DNA from: Cordia subcordata
Lineage: Eukaryota > Streptophyta > Magnoliopsida > Boraginales > Cordiaceae
Assembly: GCA_028554755.1 (NCBI GenBank)
Contig: JAPTOF010000017.1
Location: 12,919,501 to 12,983,500 of the forward strand
DNA length: 64,000 nucleotides
Reading direction: 5' to 3'
A model generated the notes under the pieces. It saw nothing but the letters and a program-made list of their open reading frames with translations. It did no database searches and was not told where the DNA came from. Of this stretch, positions 13,157 through 25,345 are shown piece after piece (position 1 is the stretch's first letter; every line of letters begins with the position of its first letter). Made by a program: the position numbers and the translations under genes.

Positions 13157-13480
13157 GTGTGAAATTGCTTCATTGGTGTGAATTTGTTTTAATGAAAGTT
13201 CTTTTCTAACTAAAGGTGCGATTTTTTGTTTAATTGAATGCAGTTTACTTTCTGTATCAGTTTAGACAGGGTCGTTAGTTGGTAACTTGGTGGAAATTAT
13301 TGGTATGAGTGAGGAAGAGAAGTTGTGTAAAATTGCTTCATTGGTGTGAATTTGTTTTAATTACTGTAATGTTTTAGCTAAATATGTGATTTTCTGTTTA
13401 ATTCAATGCAGTTTACTTTCTGTTAAGGATCCTTAGTTGGTAATTTGGTTGAATTTATTGGGTATGAGTGAGGAAGATAA
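13157..13480 (+). repeat. tandem duplication of DEK leader intron end, acceptor and start codon
   Basis: Two direct copies about 168 bp apart. Both contain attgcttcattggtgtgaat, a T-rich tract, an acceptor aatgcag|tttactttctgt (AG at 13243 and 13412) and an ATGAGTGAGGAAGA start (13305 and 13464). The first copy opens a 15-codon frame that ends in TGA at 13349; the second opens the full DEK frame. About 10 bases of indel separate the copies. Confidence 0.9.
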
Positions 13481-16400
13481 GCCGTCCGATATGCCAGAAG
13501 GGGCAGCAAATGGGGATGCTGCTGGGCAGGTGGAAAAAGATGAAAAGAGTGAACACACTGCCGAGAAGGAAGAGGAGGTTAACAAAGGAGTAGTGGGAAA
13601 TGAAGAAGATGAAAAAGAGGATGAGAAAGTTGAGGAACAAAAAATGGATGTGAACAAAGAAGAGGAGAAGGAAAGTGAGAAGGCCGCAGGAGAAGAGGGG
13701 AAAGTAGAAGATGAAAGCAAAGCAGAAGGAGAAGGTAAAGAAGAGGAGTCCAAAGGTGAGGCAATGGATGAGGATGAAGAAGAGAAACCAAAGGAGGAGG
13801 GTGAGGATAAGGTTGAAGAAGATAAGGAGGAAAAAGAAAAGCAGGAAGAGGTTAAAGAGGAGAAAGGTTCCAAGAAACGTTCGAAAGTGAAGAGCAGTGG
13901 TGGAGAGAAAGACAAGACTAAGAATAAGGCAGTGAAAGAGAAGAAGGAGAAGGAGCCGAAAGCCCCAGCTGCCCCTACAATTGAACGTCCTCAACGAGAA
14001 CGAAAATCTGTGGAAAGGCTGGTTGCATCTATTGAAAAAGACTCTGTAAAAGAGTTCCAAATTGAAAAGGTGTTGCTCTCATTTTTCGGTTTTCATTTTC
14101 AACTTATATGTTTTTAATTGCCACAAATCTTTTATTCTTTATCAGGATAGGTTTCCCTGTTTCAAAATCATAGTTTCTGGCTTGATTTGGTATGCAGGGC
14201 CGTGGAACTGCTCTGAAAGATATTCCTAACGGTACGATCCAAACTATGCTCATTGAATTGATAGATGAGGAATCAAACTTATCCCCATATCTTTTCATAG
14301 TGATTTTAGTTTTTGCAAATGTGAGATGCAGTTTGGTGGCATTGTCTATTTGTTGTTGAAGTTTGATATCCTTTGCTGTATATCTGAATTATGATTTGGT
14401 AGATTAGTGGAGGATATGTTTTGTTTCTTATCCTCTTTTTATTCCAATATGCGTTAAATTGGAGATAGGTGTAGGGTAGATTCGATGAATTAGGTATTCT
14501 AAGTTCAGTATTTTAGGTAAGCTACCATTCTTTATTAAGGGGATTTGTGCAGCAGGCAGGAAATGATGTCTTCAGAGAAGAATACACGGGTTTTCGTTGG
14601 GATATCTGTTTTCGTCCTTTTTGATATCTTGTGCATTATGGATATTCACTTGGTGATGATTTCCATGTTTGTGTGCTGTTTTTGATTGGTAGAAGTGGCA
14701 ACTAAAAATTTTTCTGTTTCTTTTCCCCGTATCTCCCTTTTCTCACCATTTAGGGGAGGAGTGGTTTCTGAATTCTAATCCACATTTATGCTATTTTTTT
14801 CATGTGCTCTAAACTAATTTTATTACTAGTTCAAGTAACAATTTTGCTGTATATTTTGTGTTTTTCATCCTGTATTTAGTATCCATCTATTCAGTCATTC
14901 ATTGGCTATTATGGTCTCTTACCTTTTCATGTATTTTCCATGATGTCCAGCTATGCAGCTGAACAGATGGGTTATGTGTCATTATCTGAACCGCATTTTC
15001 TGTTTCAGTGCAATACAAGCTTTCCAGAAAGAAGTCAGATGAAACTTTCAAATTGCTGCACACGATACTCTTTGGAAGAAGAGCAAAGGTGATGGTTTGG
15101 GCTTTTGATTTCTTTCCCATCTAATGCTCTCTTTTTACTTGCTCCCCTATTTTTTCCCTCTTCTCTTCACTTATTCAATTGCACTGTTATGATACATTTT
15201 GTTAATGCATACCTTGTTTTGACCAAAATGACAAATGTCATATAGAAATCCTGTGACTTGTACTTGTTCAGTGCATTCGAAGGATTCTGTCTTTCAAAGT
15301 GGAAAATAATTTAGAGTTTTGGATACATATATACTATCGTCTTGTAATGTATTTATGAAGGATATTTTCTCAATTTCACTACTATTGCCAGATTTCAATG
15401 TCATAAAATGTATCAATATCTAAATAGAATCAAATTTGACTAGATACTAGACATAAGTAAGCGGGGAATAGAAGGGATAAATGTGGGGAACAAATAATTC
15501 TAGGAGGGATTATTCGTTTTCCTAGTCTTCGAGCCAAGGAAATTCAATTTAGCTCTTAATACAGGATCATTCAAGTTTGGCTATGATCCCTTCTGTTCCA
15601 TCATGTGATAAGTTGCCCGAAAGGGATGGGTCATAATTATTATGGAGAGCCCGTATGGCCCAATGATCTTTTATATATTTTTCCAGTACTAATTTTAGGT
15701 ACTATTGCATGTAAAGTAGGCTTAGTGGTTCTAGAACCATCAATGATTGGTGAACTGGCAGATCCATTTGCAACCCCATTGGAAATATTACTTGAATGGT
15801 ATTTCTTTCCCGTATTTCAAATACTTCGTACAGTGCCCAATAAATTATTGGGTGTTCTTTTAATGGTTTCAGTACCCGCAGGATTATTAACAGTATCCTT
15901 TTTAGAGAATGTTGATAAATTCCAAAATCCATTTCGGCGTCTAGTAGCATGGTCATTGCAACTATAAAATATTTCTACTTTCTGTGATGTCGTTATCTAT
16001 ATGATAGCAATAAGTTGAAGTGATTATCTGGTCCTTTTATAAGGGCTTGTTGTTGCATATCACTCTAATGGTGTAGAGCAGTGAAAATTAAATAGTTCTT
16101 TTGTTTTACCTTGTGAGGATCCCTTTTGTTTTAATATTTTATATTTGCTAGTTGCAAATAGGGGAAGAGAATGAAGTTGAAAGATATCTACCACTTAGGT
16201 CCCATTTGTTATGCTAGAACGGCCTGGAAATGAATGTTCATTCTACCTTCTACATTCTTTTCTTTAGTTTGATATGACAAATTGAAGTTGAAAAGCCCAT
16301 TCCATGACAAAGGTCTTCCAGTAAGTATTTAAGAAACATTTTTTGGTGAGTTCTGTTCTACCTAAAATACTCTTTCCTTTCTAGACTAATGCAGCATAAC

Positions 16401-19400
16401 TAAGGTTTTAGTTTTTATCACCTTGGCCTGCCTGAGTGAAATGCTTCTATGTGAAATTCTTAAATATATAAGGATCTAATTCTATGAAATTTCTGTATCT
16501 TCTATGGGACTATACATATTTGTAGTATCAAGAGTTACATGGATATGGGGGCAGAACATCTGGCTGATTGAAATTTTTATTTAACTAATATATGGTCATG
16601 GTGGCTTTCATTATTCTTAGAATGGATGGTATCAGGCCTTTGTATGTTAAACTTGACCTTTTTGTTACTTTGTTTGCTTTTGTCATGTTTATGTCATTGG
16701 AATCTTTGCAGTTTATCTCTCCCTGAAAAGGCTTTTATGGCTGCACAAAAGTTGATGCTGCAATCTCTTCCAATTTTCTTTTTTATTGTTCAAGGATTTT
16801 TGTATGCTTCTTAAAATTCTGCAGGCAGCTCAGTTGAAGAGTAACATATCACGATTCTCAGGGTTTGTTTGGCATGATGATGAGGTAAAAAGTGCGATAT
16901 TTGTTTGCACACTAGAAATATTTCAGAATTCATTGGTCTGACTTGGATGCTGAGGTTGTAGTATGGGATTTTCATGCTCTCAATATAGTTTGTCCACTAT
17001 TGCAGGAAAAACAAAAGATAAAAGTAAAAGAAAAACTTGACAAGTGTTTCAAAGACAAGTTGCTGGAGTTCTGTGATTTACTCGACATACCAATTACAAA
17101 GAGTACTACGAGGAAGGTTGGTTGATATAATTTAATCAGGGAGATTAGTGTAATACTCTGTAGTTCTTTTGATAAGTTTCAGTGACACCTTAGACTGGAT
17201 GTGATGCAGTTTCTTGGCTACACCAAGTTTCTTGGTTTAAATTGCAAAACTCTTTGAAGCTTGAATTCAAAAACCACTTACCAAAGTAAATATTCAGTAT
17301 ATCTGGCACTTATAAGTATGTCTGTTTCTAATAACTAAGCCATTGTACAGGAATTACTATATCGATAGAGCATAATGATATTGTTGTGTATCATATGTTA
17401 TCTGCACAAATGGTTTAATTCCTGTAACTGTTGCACATGTAGGAAGATATTATTGTGAAGTTGATGGAATTTTTGGAGGCCCCATATGCTACTAGTGATG
17501 AGTTGCTTGCTGAAAAAGAACAGGTACTACAGCAAGAGAATTTCTTGGGAAGTTCAATTTGAAGGTTTGGAGAGATTTTTTTATCATTTTTATCATTATT
17601 TTGTTGGACATCACATGTTTAAGGGCAAAAAGCGCAAGAGAGTTAGCAAGAGTAGTGGATCAGCATCTGGGGGCTCATCTTCAAAACGCTTAGCTAAGGT
17701 ATCAAAATTTTACCAACAGTGAATAGATTTGATCGCTTGGCCTACAGCACAGTTGTGATTCCCATATGATGAGCTTACCTGATCATTAGTGATCAACTAC
17801 TTATATAGTACAGTAGCATCTTTAGTTTTTATGGTGATGATGCGATGTTTTAGATTCACTTTGTCGGGCCTTCTTGTTGGTTCTTAGTCTGAATATTAGT
17901 GTTGTGTATCCTGTGAAATGATGGTTACTTGGCAGTAGTTTATGTCATAGAGCTCGTGATTTGTTAAGTGGAAAGCCCTCCCTCTCTCTCTCTCTCTCAC
18001 ACACATACACACATTTGAATCTCAACCTCTTTCTTCCCTTGCAGGATTTAGTTTGATTGATTGAAAGCAAATTAGAACATATATGTCGGAAGAAGTGCGC
18101 AAGTCTTGGTATAAACCTTTTGATGGACCATTATAATTTATAGCAACCATTAATTTTGTATCTGGTGTGGTTTTGCAGAGTCAAAAGAAAAATGACAGCT
18201 CATCTAAAAAAGGTGAGGGAAAGAAGGCTGTGCCTGAGTCAGATGATGAATCAGAAGAAGAACAAGAGGAAGATGTTAATGGCGTTCCTGATAGGTCAGA
18301 GGATGAGATGTCTGATCAAGCTGAAAGTGAGGAGAAAGAACAGGAGTCTGAAGATGAACCTGAACAAGATAAAGGAAAAAAGAAAAAAGGTTCAAAAACT
18401 TCAGCAAAGGAATCTGCTGGAAAAACATCCAATAAAGCAACTCCTAAGAAATCTACTCCACCATCCAAGAAGAAGACCTCCGCCAAAACATCTTCAATTC
18501 ACTCAAAGGCAAAAGATGATAGTGATAAAAAATCAAAGGTGTCAGCAAAAAAGCAGAAAACCGAAGTAGTTAAAGAGAAGTCGCCAACTCCAAAGAAGTC
18601 CACTTCCAAGGAGAGTACTGGTGAGAAACATTCTTCATTTCGGCCTTTTGAAACTGTGTTATTAGTTTCTATTCTAACTTGTAAACATTGATAACTTGTT
18701 TCTATGGGGTGCTTAGTTATCCTCCTCAAAACCCAGACCTCTGCTACCATATGAGAAATTTTGTCTGAACAATTATCCTCATTTTTCTGTTTTTATATAT
18801 AAGTTTCTATGTTTTGTGAAGGGAAAAAGCCAGCAAAAGGGAAAGACAAACCAAAAGAGGAGAAATTAAAGCCCAGCAATGATGAACTGAGAGAAGCTAT
18901 TTGTGATATCCTTAAAGTAGTCGACTTCAACACGGTAAGTTATCAAATTCATCTTCATGTGGTTGCAGATTGAGAAACTCTTGGAATTGTGAATGTGGAA
19001 TTAGTATTTCTCCATCTACTCTTTAATTTTCTAAATTGTAGTTAATGTGCTGGTAAACAGAATTGTGTCGTATTAGAAGAATTTGGGAAGTGGTAGGTGG
19101 GGAATCTGATTGAATATTGAGCATATTTGCCTCTGGTTTTACATGCCAACTACAGAGAGGGAACCCATAACATTCTTCCAAGTTCTATGCTCTTGCTTTT
19201 GCTGCAAATGGAAAACGTAAATTTAAAAATATATCTTAGTCTGAAATTCGAAATTCTCTCTGTTTTGTGGCTTTCATATATAAAGTTTTATTCTCAGTTT
19301 CAAATCCTTTGATGCAGTGAACAGCTTCATATTAACATAGTTTTACATTAGTTATCTTGCAATTATTTTATTTATCTTTTTAATAACTGATGGCATCTTT

Positions 19401-20058
19401 TATTTTCCCCTTATTTTGCAGGCTACTTTCACTGATATTCTAAAGCAGCTTGGTATGCTTCCGTGGGCCTTTATGAACATTCTTTCTTGTCTACTGATTT
19501 ATTAGTTATATTTAATGCTTTTACCAAGGAACTGGAAGCAGTAATTATCTTTCTTTTTTTTCCTAGCACTTATTACAGAGTAGTCTGCTATAGATGGTTG
19601 TTAGTTTCTTTGGCACCGAGTTCAGAGCAAAATCGACACTTTTCACTTATATAATTGTTTTGTGCACACTAAAGGAAATAATGTTGTCCAATTAACCATC
19701 TGGCTTTGCCAGAAGTAGATTGATGGTCAGCAGTCTTTGTTTTGTTTTTCTGTCTTCCTGCCCATATAATGCTAAATGGATGAGATTTTCGAATAGCATG
19801 TCCTCTTGGTGGTTGGTAATGACGCATTACATTTATGATGTGTCAAACCCTCTCATGAATAATGTTGATATTAAACACACCTCTTCTGGTGTTTCAGCTA
19901 AACGATTTGATACGGATCTTGCGCCCCGAAAGTCATCTATAAAGCTCATGATCCAGGAGGAACTGACGAAACTAGCTGATGAGGCAGATGATGAGAAAGA
20001 TGAAAGTGATGATGAGAAAGACGAAAAACAATCTTCCGGTCAAGGTGTGGAGACCTGA
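13464..20058 (+). CDS. DEK: DEK domain-containing chromatin protein
   Basis: Eleven coding exons: 13464-14069, 14198-14231, 15009-15088, 16825-16884, 17006-17116, 17443-17523, 17624-17698, 18179-18620, 18822-18934, 19422-19452, 19898-20058. Phases close exactly to 597 aa. Residues 1-190 are an extreme Glu/Lys-rich acidic region. [12 protein letters not shown] and a SAP-like DNA-binding region follow (from about residue 225, with [20 protein letters not shown] and [19 protein letters not shown]). Then come a basic nuclear-localisation-like KKRKRVSK, a Ser/Lys/Glu linker of about 150 residues, and the C-terminal DEK_C domain ([19 protein letters not shown] to IQEELTKL), ending in an acidic tail. 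Known plant DEK proteins bind DNA and histones and alter nucleosome occupancy. A non-coding first exon (to 12754) is spliced in. Start choice: ATG at 13464 gives MSEEDKPSD; the duplicated ATG at 13305 is a dead end. Confidence 0.93.
15545..15950 (+). pseudogene. petD: plastid petD (cytochrome b6f subunit IV) fragment, NUPT in DEK intron
   Basis: From about 15611 to 15950 the plus strand encodes most of subunit IV in one frame ([11 protein letters not shown] to FENV-type end), but with changes such as Ala to Val and Pro to Leu or Ser that fit C-to-T decay (EPVWP, GELADP, EILLEW, TVSFLEN, FRRLVA). The match stops at about 15950 where the true protein would continue for some 30 residues. Just upstream, 15545-15577 is the reverse complement of the petD exon-2 start (codons for [11 protein letters not shown]), so the insert is internally inverted. 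It lies in the 1.7-kb DEK intron 15089-16824, in the same direction as DEK. Not functional. Confidence 0.92.
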
Positions 20059-20596
20059 TCTCTATCATGGCAAAAATTCGCTCCAGCGTTGTTCCATTAT
20101 GGTCTTCACACCTCGTTGCTACTGCCTCTTTCACCTGTACACTTCTCCTGCTGTGTAATGTTCCCTTTACTTTTTAAGTAGTCAGTTCTATTAATTTGTT
20201 AGCGTTTATTTGCTGCATAAACTGTATTTTCTAGGGAGGAATAGAGATAATTATGCTAAACCCAACTTGTAGGAGTGCTTTTGGTTATGCACGCACATAA
20301 ACTTGTAGGAACTCTGTTTCAATGGAAAGATTAACTGAGCCTTTCACGGACACATATGTTGCATCTCTGAAGTATTATTCTGGGCTGTATGCTAATAAAA
20401 CATTGATTAAGGTTGTCCCCAGTATGATTTGTAGAGAAAAGTTTTCCCGCAGGTAAAGACTTCCCTGCTAAATTCATTTGTTCTCGAAGGAGTTTCATAA
20501 TGTTATGATGTTATGATTACTAGTCTACTTTTCGGTAGTGAAAGGATTTGTGCATATCGTTGGGAGCGGGTTCAAATGTAGGATTGTTGAGGTTAC

Positions 20597-20728
20597 GAGA
20601 GTGTTTGGCCGTGCTTATTTGGTGTTTATACACATCCAAAATGAAAAACTGGAGTGAGGAATTTTGTTTCCCCTTTTTTTGACTTTGTTTTGTGTGCTTT
20701 CAAAAATAAGCACTGCCAAACGCCCTCT
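20597..20728. mobile_element. MITE, family 1 copy b
   Basis: Starts gagagtgtttggccgtgctt and ends gccaaacgccctct. More diverged inside than the other copies. Confidence 0.7.
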
Positions 20729-21616
20729 ATATATTCCCTATTGATTCCACAATTTTCAAGATTCTTGGTACTTTTATCAGACACACCATGTAAGCCCTCA
20801 CAAGTCTACTAGTAGAGATTTCTAAAATCTAGTTTCCCATGAAAAATGTTCGAGATTCGTCCTGTTGTCAAACGAAGACGAAAGGGGAAGTTCGTGGGTT
20901 TAGAGATAGGGACTTTTTCTTTCTTTTTCTTTTTTTTGAATTTTCGTTTTACCCCTTGGAGATAGATTTGTTGATAAAGTCAGGCAGATATTATAATAAT
21001 ATGAGACTAACAGTTGAGGGAGGCATAATCATTAATTAATGAAAGAAAAAAAGGCTCCACTAATCATAGTGGAGCACCTGTTAAACCATAGATTAAGCCA
21101 GGTAAACCTAATATCTTTCGCTTTTTAGGTGACTTTGTTGGATGCATTCGGAGGTGCCGATGTTGACCGTTTGATTTTTCCGTAGGTATATTATTAGCAA
21201 GTTGTCAGGGTCGTCGCGCGCTTAATATGATATTGAGAAATGACTTTGATTTTGTGCAAATATGATATCAAACAAAATGTTCATATGTACGAGGTATTTT
21301 ACAAATGTACAATACATGATGTAACTAAAAGTTAGAAAATTCATGAATTTAAAAGATCAATCCGGAGATGCATAATGCACTAGCCAATTGACGATTAACA
21401 ATCATGACTCACGTTTATGCAATGCCTACAGCAAAAAAAGAAAACACAAAAAAAAAAAAAACCCTCCATAAACTCTTAAGATATGCAGAATACAAAAATA
21501 CAAGTTTTTTTTTTTTTTTTAATTCTTTCGATGAGAAACATTATCAAGGACCTATTCGGTTTGTTTTTTCGGCCCGCGCACACAAAAAGGGAAAAAAAAA
21601 TGAAGAAGCAGAATTA

Positions 21617-21735
21617 GAGGGTGTTTGGCTTTGCTTATTTTAGGTGCGGACAAGCACTTAAAAAAAATATTTTTTCATATATTTTTTATTATTTAGGTGC
21701 TTATAAGCACCAAATAAGCAAAGCCAAACACCCTC
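21617..21735. mobile_element. MITE, family 1 copy c
   Basis: Cleanest copy: gagggtgtttggctttgctt at one end and caaagccaaacaccctc at the other, a nearly perfect hairpin of about 119 bp. Confidence 0.85.
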
Positions 21736-22694
21736 CTAAACATGCTCTAAAAAGTCCTGCTAGGTTGATATTGAAGTATAGACGCCAGAAAACCTGATCT
21801 TGGAAGAAGAATGATGTGGATCGAGATCGCACCAGTAATCTTTTGGATAATTCAACTCGTGATGTGAACAAGCTTCTCATATCACATTCACTCCAACTAT
21901 TCCAGTAAACTAACTTCAACTTATTTAAATGCAGTTTTAGTGATTGAGATCTCTATGTGAAAATGTCATGTTGGGGGGGGGGGGTGCTTTTCTTCTTAAA
22001 TGCAGTGTAGCAAGCATGACCCTAAGGGTACCCATAAGCAGATGGTGGGAGCAAAAGATCTTAAAAATTAAGTCCTTTTCTGAATATGATTATTTGAAGT
22101 AACTTTTTGCCGACTAGTCAAAGAAATTGCAACATGGGGGTGGGGTGGGGTGGGTCTGGTCTTATTCACAATGGTAGCTACTGCTCTGGCCCTACCCTAC
22201 CATTTCATTTGCAAACCCAAAATCCAGTGAAGTTGTCAGTCTGATCACAATCACAATCTACATATCATCACCCAGGCCACATTACCCAGTGTCCTTTGCA
22301 ACATCTCTTCATATATCCCACACAAAATTTGACTTCTGCAATCTGTAGAAACTTTGCTTATTATTTAGATTAGATGCATCTTGCATGCTTTAAGAGATTT
22401 TCATGAGTAAGCATAATAAATTGGACTTGCTATTTCATAATATGTTCTCATTAGATTTACATTCAGTAGCATGATAAATTGGACTTATAACACATTTCTA
22501 CTCTTCTCTTATCAATCTTTAATGTTTTACGAGACCTAAAATTGAAAATGACAAAAAAAAGAAGAAAGAAAACAAGAAACTTGTCTACCCCTTTCTAAAC
22601 ATTTCGACTAATCGACCAAATTCAAATACTGACCATATACAATCATCGTAATAACGAACCTAATACACCCAATATCTCCATTCTAATTATTCAG

Positions 22695-22890
22695 TTAATC
22701 CACCTACCTATCTAGGCCCAATCCGGATCCCGCATGACCCGACCCGACCTCCTCTGCCTTCTGGCACCCGTTTACCCGCAAAATAACCACCTGCCTATCT
22801 GGACCTCCCAGGAGCACCAGAAGGTCCGGATCCAGCATAACCAGACCCGATCTTCCCGGGTCCTCCAGCACCCATCTGGCCGTAAACCAC
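22695..22890 (-). repeat. diverged tandem duplication at the NF-YB 3' end
   Basis: On the minus strand the last about 95 bases of the NF-YB frame (from gtggtttacggccagatggg through ggatccgga to ccagataggcaggtgg) are followed directly by a diverged copy (gtggttattttgcgggtaaa through ggatccggatt to cctagataggtaggtgg). Both copies contain gatag at matching places, which supplies the stop in the first. Confidence 0.75.
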
Positions 22891-23439
22891 ACCAGGACTG
22901 AACACGTGGCCCTGCTGGATTTGCTGTTGATACCCAATCCCAGAGCCACCACCATACACCCCAGTGCCACCATCTCCAACGTAACCCACCCCAGTATTCA
23001 CCATATTTATTACAACGCCGCCACTGCCATTGCCACTGCCACCTTCTTTCTCTTGCCTACCTCCACCAGCCATGGCGCTCTTCTCACCTTCCATATCTCT
23101 AAACCTCTGCAGATAAATCTTCAGGGGCTCAACATAATCTTCAAAACCAAGTGTTGTCATGGCCCACAAAAGATCATCACCATTGATGGTCTTCCTCTTC
23201 TCCCTTTGGCACTTATCTGATGCCTCACCTGTGATGAAACTGATGAACTCAGAAACACATTCTTGCACCGTCTCTTTCGCGTCTTTCGATATCTTCGCGT
23301 TGGCCGGCAAGGCCTTTTTCATGATCCTGCTTACATTGGCTATGGGTAGAAACCTGTCTTGCTCTCTTGGAGAGCTTTCTTGATGATTGTTGTTGTAGTT
23401 TCCTCTGTGCCCACCTGAATCATTGTCTGATTCTGCCAT
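22795..23439 (-). CDS. NF-YB: NF-YB (HAP3/CBF-A) subunit, non-LEC1 type
   Basis: Intronless CDS of 214 aa. The histone-fold core (about residues 26-125) runs [79 protein letters not shown]. Lys rather than Asp in KISKDAK marks the non-LEC1 class, closest in feel to NF-YB2/NF-YB3. NF-YB pairs with NF-YC and then NF-YA or CO-like proteins to bind CCAAT or CORE elements in the nucleus; NF-YB2/3 types promote flowering in Arabidopsis. The tail is Gly-rich with [20 protein letters not shown] and ends inside a tandemly duplicated segment. The likely 5'UTR is far upstream near 24300-24410. Confidence 0.95.
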   Translation of the reverse strand: MAESDNDSGGHRGNYNNNHQESSPREQDRFLPIANVSRIMKKALPANAKISKDAKETVQECVSEFISFITGEASDKCQREKRKTINGDDLLWAMTTLGFEDYVEPLKIYLQRFRDMEGEKSAMAGGGRQEKEGGSGNGSGGVVINMVNTGVGYVGDGGTGVYGGGSGIGYQQQIQQGHVFSPGVVYGQMGAGGPGKIGSGYAGSGPSGAPGRSR

Positions 23440-24560
23440 TGAAATTTTTTTAAGTTTTTCTAATGGAGAAAGGTGAAAGGATTTGGTGGGATGTGATTAA
23501 AGAATAGGAAGAACAAGAATATCAAAGTATAAAAAGTTATGCTGCTAATGGCTTTTTTATACAGTGGTATGATACATGTAGAGAGAAGAAGTAGGATTTT
23601 TGTTCATGTAGAGCTTGTGTTTTGGACATAGACAAATTATATAGCAACAGAAAATTTGGAGGATTAAAAAAAAAAATGTGAAAATTTGAAGCAAAAGTTT
23701 TACCAGAAGACAACTTTACCACAAGTACTATGACAGGTTAGAATGCATGTAAAGGATGGTTTCAGGTTGATTTTTAAGAATTTGAGACTAGTTTTGAATG
23801 AAAAATTTTAGGGTTTATCAAGTAAATAGGAACTTTCATGAAAGTGACAAAATTTACATGTAGATAATTCACAAAGTTTGAAGCTAAAAGTAGTCTAATA
23901 GATTTAAATGTGGAAGTTGGATTTTGGTGATTTTAAGTAGTTTCCACTGCAAAAAGTTTAGAGCTTTGCACGAAATTTGAAAACTTTATATGAAAAAGTT
24001 TCAATCTTTACAAGAAACTTTAGAAGTTTTTTTATAATTCACAATGAATATATTAAAAACTAAAGAAATCTGGGTTTTTGAGAACTTATAAAAAAATTCT
24101 ACAAGGACTCGAAAAGATGAACAAAGCTCAAAGCTCAAATCTTGATCGTACCCAAGACACAAAATCTTGAAAGCTTTAAGCTTATAACACCATTTGACTC
24201 AAAAAAATATCCAACAAAATAGATAAAAGAACAATTCAAATATACACAAAAAAGAAATTAAATTACTAGACTTTCAAAATAAAACTTGAAAATATTTTTC
24301 TTAAAGATAAAAAAGGATAGATGGGAAAATTTTTGCCTTGTTTGAAGAAGTATCAAAATGTGGTGTTGGTTTTGGGGTTGTGTTGTGTTGAGCTTGAAGA
24401 GGAATGTGAGGAGGTCCGTTGGATCAAACGCTATAATAACGCAATCGAAGGTGACACGTGGATTGTTATGGGCCGTTGGTCGTCGATAACAGTGCTTTAG
24501 CACGGACGAGTTTAGCGCCACACGATTGGTCGCTAGTGGGGCACGTGGTCGGCTGTGGGC
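23440..24560 (-). promoter_or_regulatory. NF-YB upstream region with G-boxes
   Basis: Reading toward the gene: CACGTG at 24542-24547 and 24455-24460, an inverted CCAAT at about 24525, GGCCCA-type site near 24470, then a C/A-rich stretch (24340-24410) that looks like a leader. The T-rich 23450-24300 stretch may be a 5'UTR intron. Inference from composition only. Confidence 0.4.
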
Positions 24561-25258
24561 TAATTTTTATTTTATGCCCACCCCAACCAATTAGAATTAT
24601 TATTATTATCATATAGCCTTAGGTGGACCACCCCTGACCTTTATTTTTTTTCAAAAAAATTTTCAAAAGTCAATTTACTTTGTTTTTTAAGAAAGCAAAA
24701 CTTCGAATTTAAAAGTTACAAATTTTGTAACGAAGTAAGTTATTGTATGTAGTTAAATCAATTAATATTTAAATAGGATTTATTATCAGAGCACATCAAT
24801 TTAAATTATAATTAATAATTACTCAATCAGCTTATCGGACTCTTTTAATAATAACTAACACTTCATTCTATTTATTCAATTAGTTGATTGTTATTGACCT
24901 AGATGTGACCCTTCGTTGTGGGGTGGGGGGCAAGTAGGCAATGTGCTAGTGTAATTAATTAATTTTGGTCTTGTGACTTTGATGGGATATTCTTGAACTT
25001 TTTTTTTTTTTTTTGCGAGTTAATATTCTTGAACTTTTTGCTTAGATAGATGCTTTTGTGTGTAATATATTGCTACAATAAAACGGTTGGTGTGAAGGAA
25101 GGGTAGGCATCATTTACTAGTTCAATTATGCACTTTTGCTTATAGAGAGTCTTAACTATTTGACACATAAGATATTGTATGCTTGTGTGGTCGAAAAAGA
25201 GAAAAAGTAAAAGGATGAAATATCTCTTAAATTAATTAAGTAATTCAACTTTACCTAA

Positions 25259-25345
25259 AATGAGGGAATAACTCAAATAATTGAGGTCATTTTTTTTAAG
25301 AGTGAGGTCACGAGTTTAAATTCTATGAAAAATAAGTAGTTGAAT
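25259..25345 (+). repeat. degenerate tRNA-derived SINE-like copy
   Basis: Contains an A-box-like taactcaaataattgagg and a B-box-like gagtttaaattct about 35 bases later. Related copies at 33105 and 57878 share tcaaatagttgaga and a B-box-like block. Ends not defined. Confidence 0.45.

Larger units (their letters stand above)
20059..22699. other. DEK 3'UTR and intergenic
   Basis: DEK 3'UTR, then AT-rich spacer with two family-1 MITEs, poly-A and poly-T runs, a run of about 10 G at 21975 and a G-rich stretch at 22136-22157 with repeated tggggtggggtggg. No gene seen. Confidence 0.55.

Noticed and set aside
13433..14060. Long minus-strand Ser/Phe/Leu-rich frames opposite DEK exon 2
   Set aside because: They are the antisense of the Glu/Lys-rich DEK region, which rarely gives stops on the reverse strand.
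15605..15967. Intact-looking petD frame as a functional nuclear gene
   Set aside because: Lacks the N-terminus and the last helix, has no transit peptide, lies inside an intron, and shows C-to-T type damage.
21975..22157. G-rich runs as a regulatory G-quadruplex
   Set aside because: Runs are present but lie in intergenic DNA far from any promoter; nothing supports a function.
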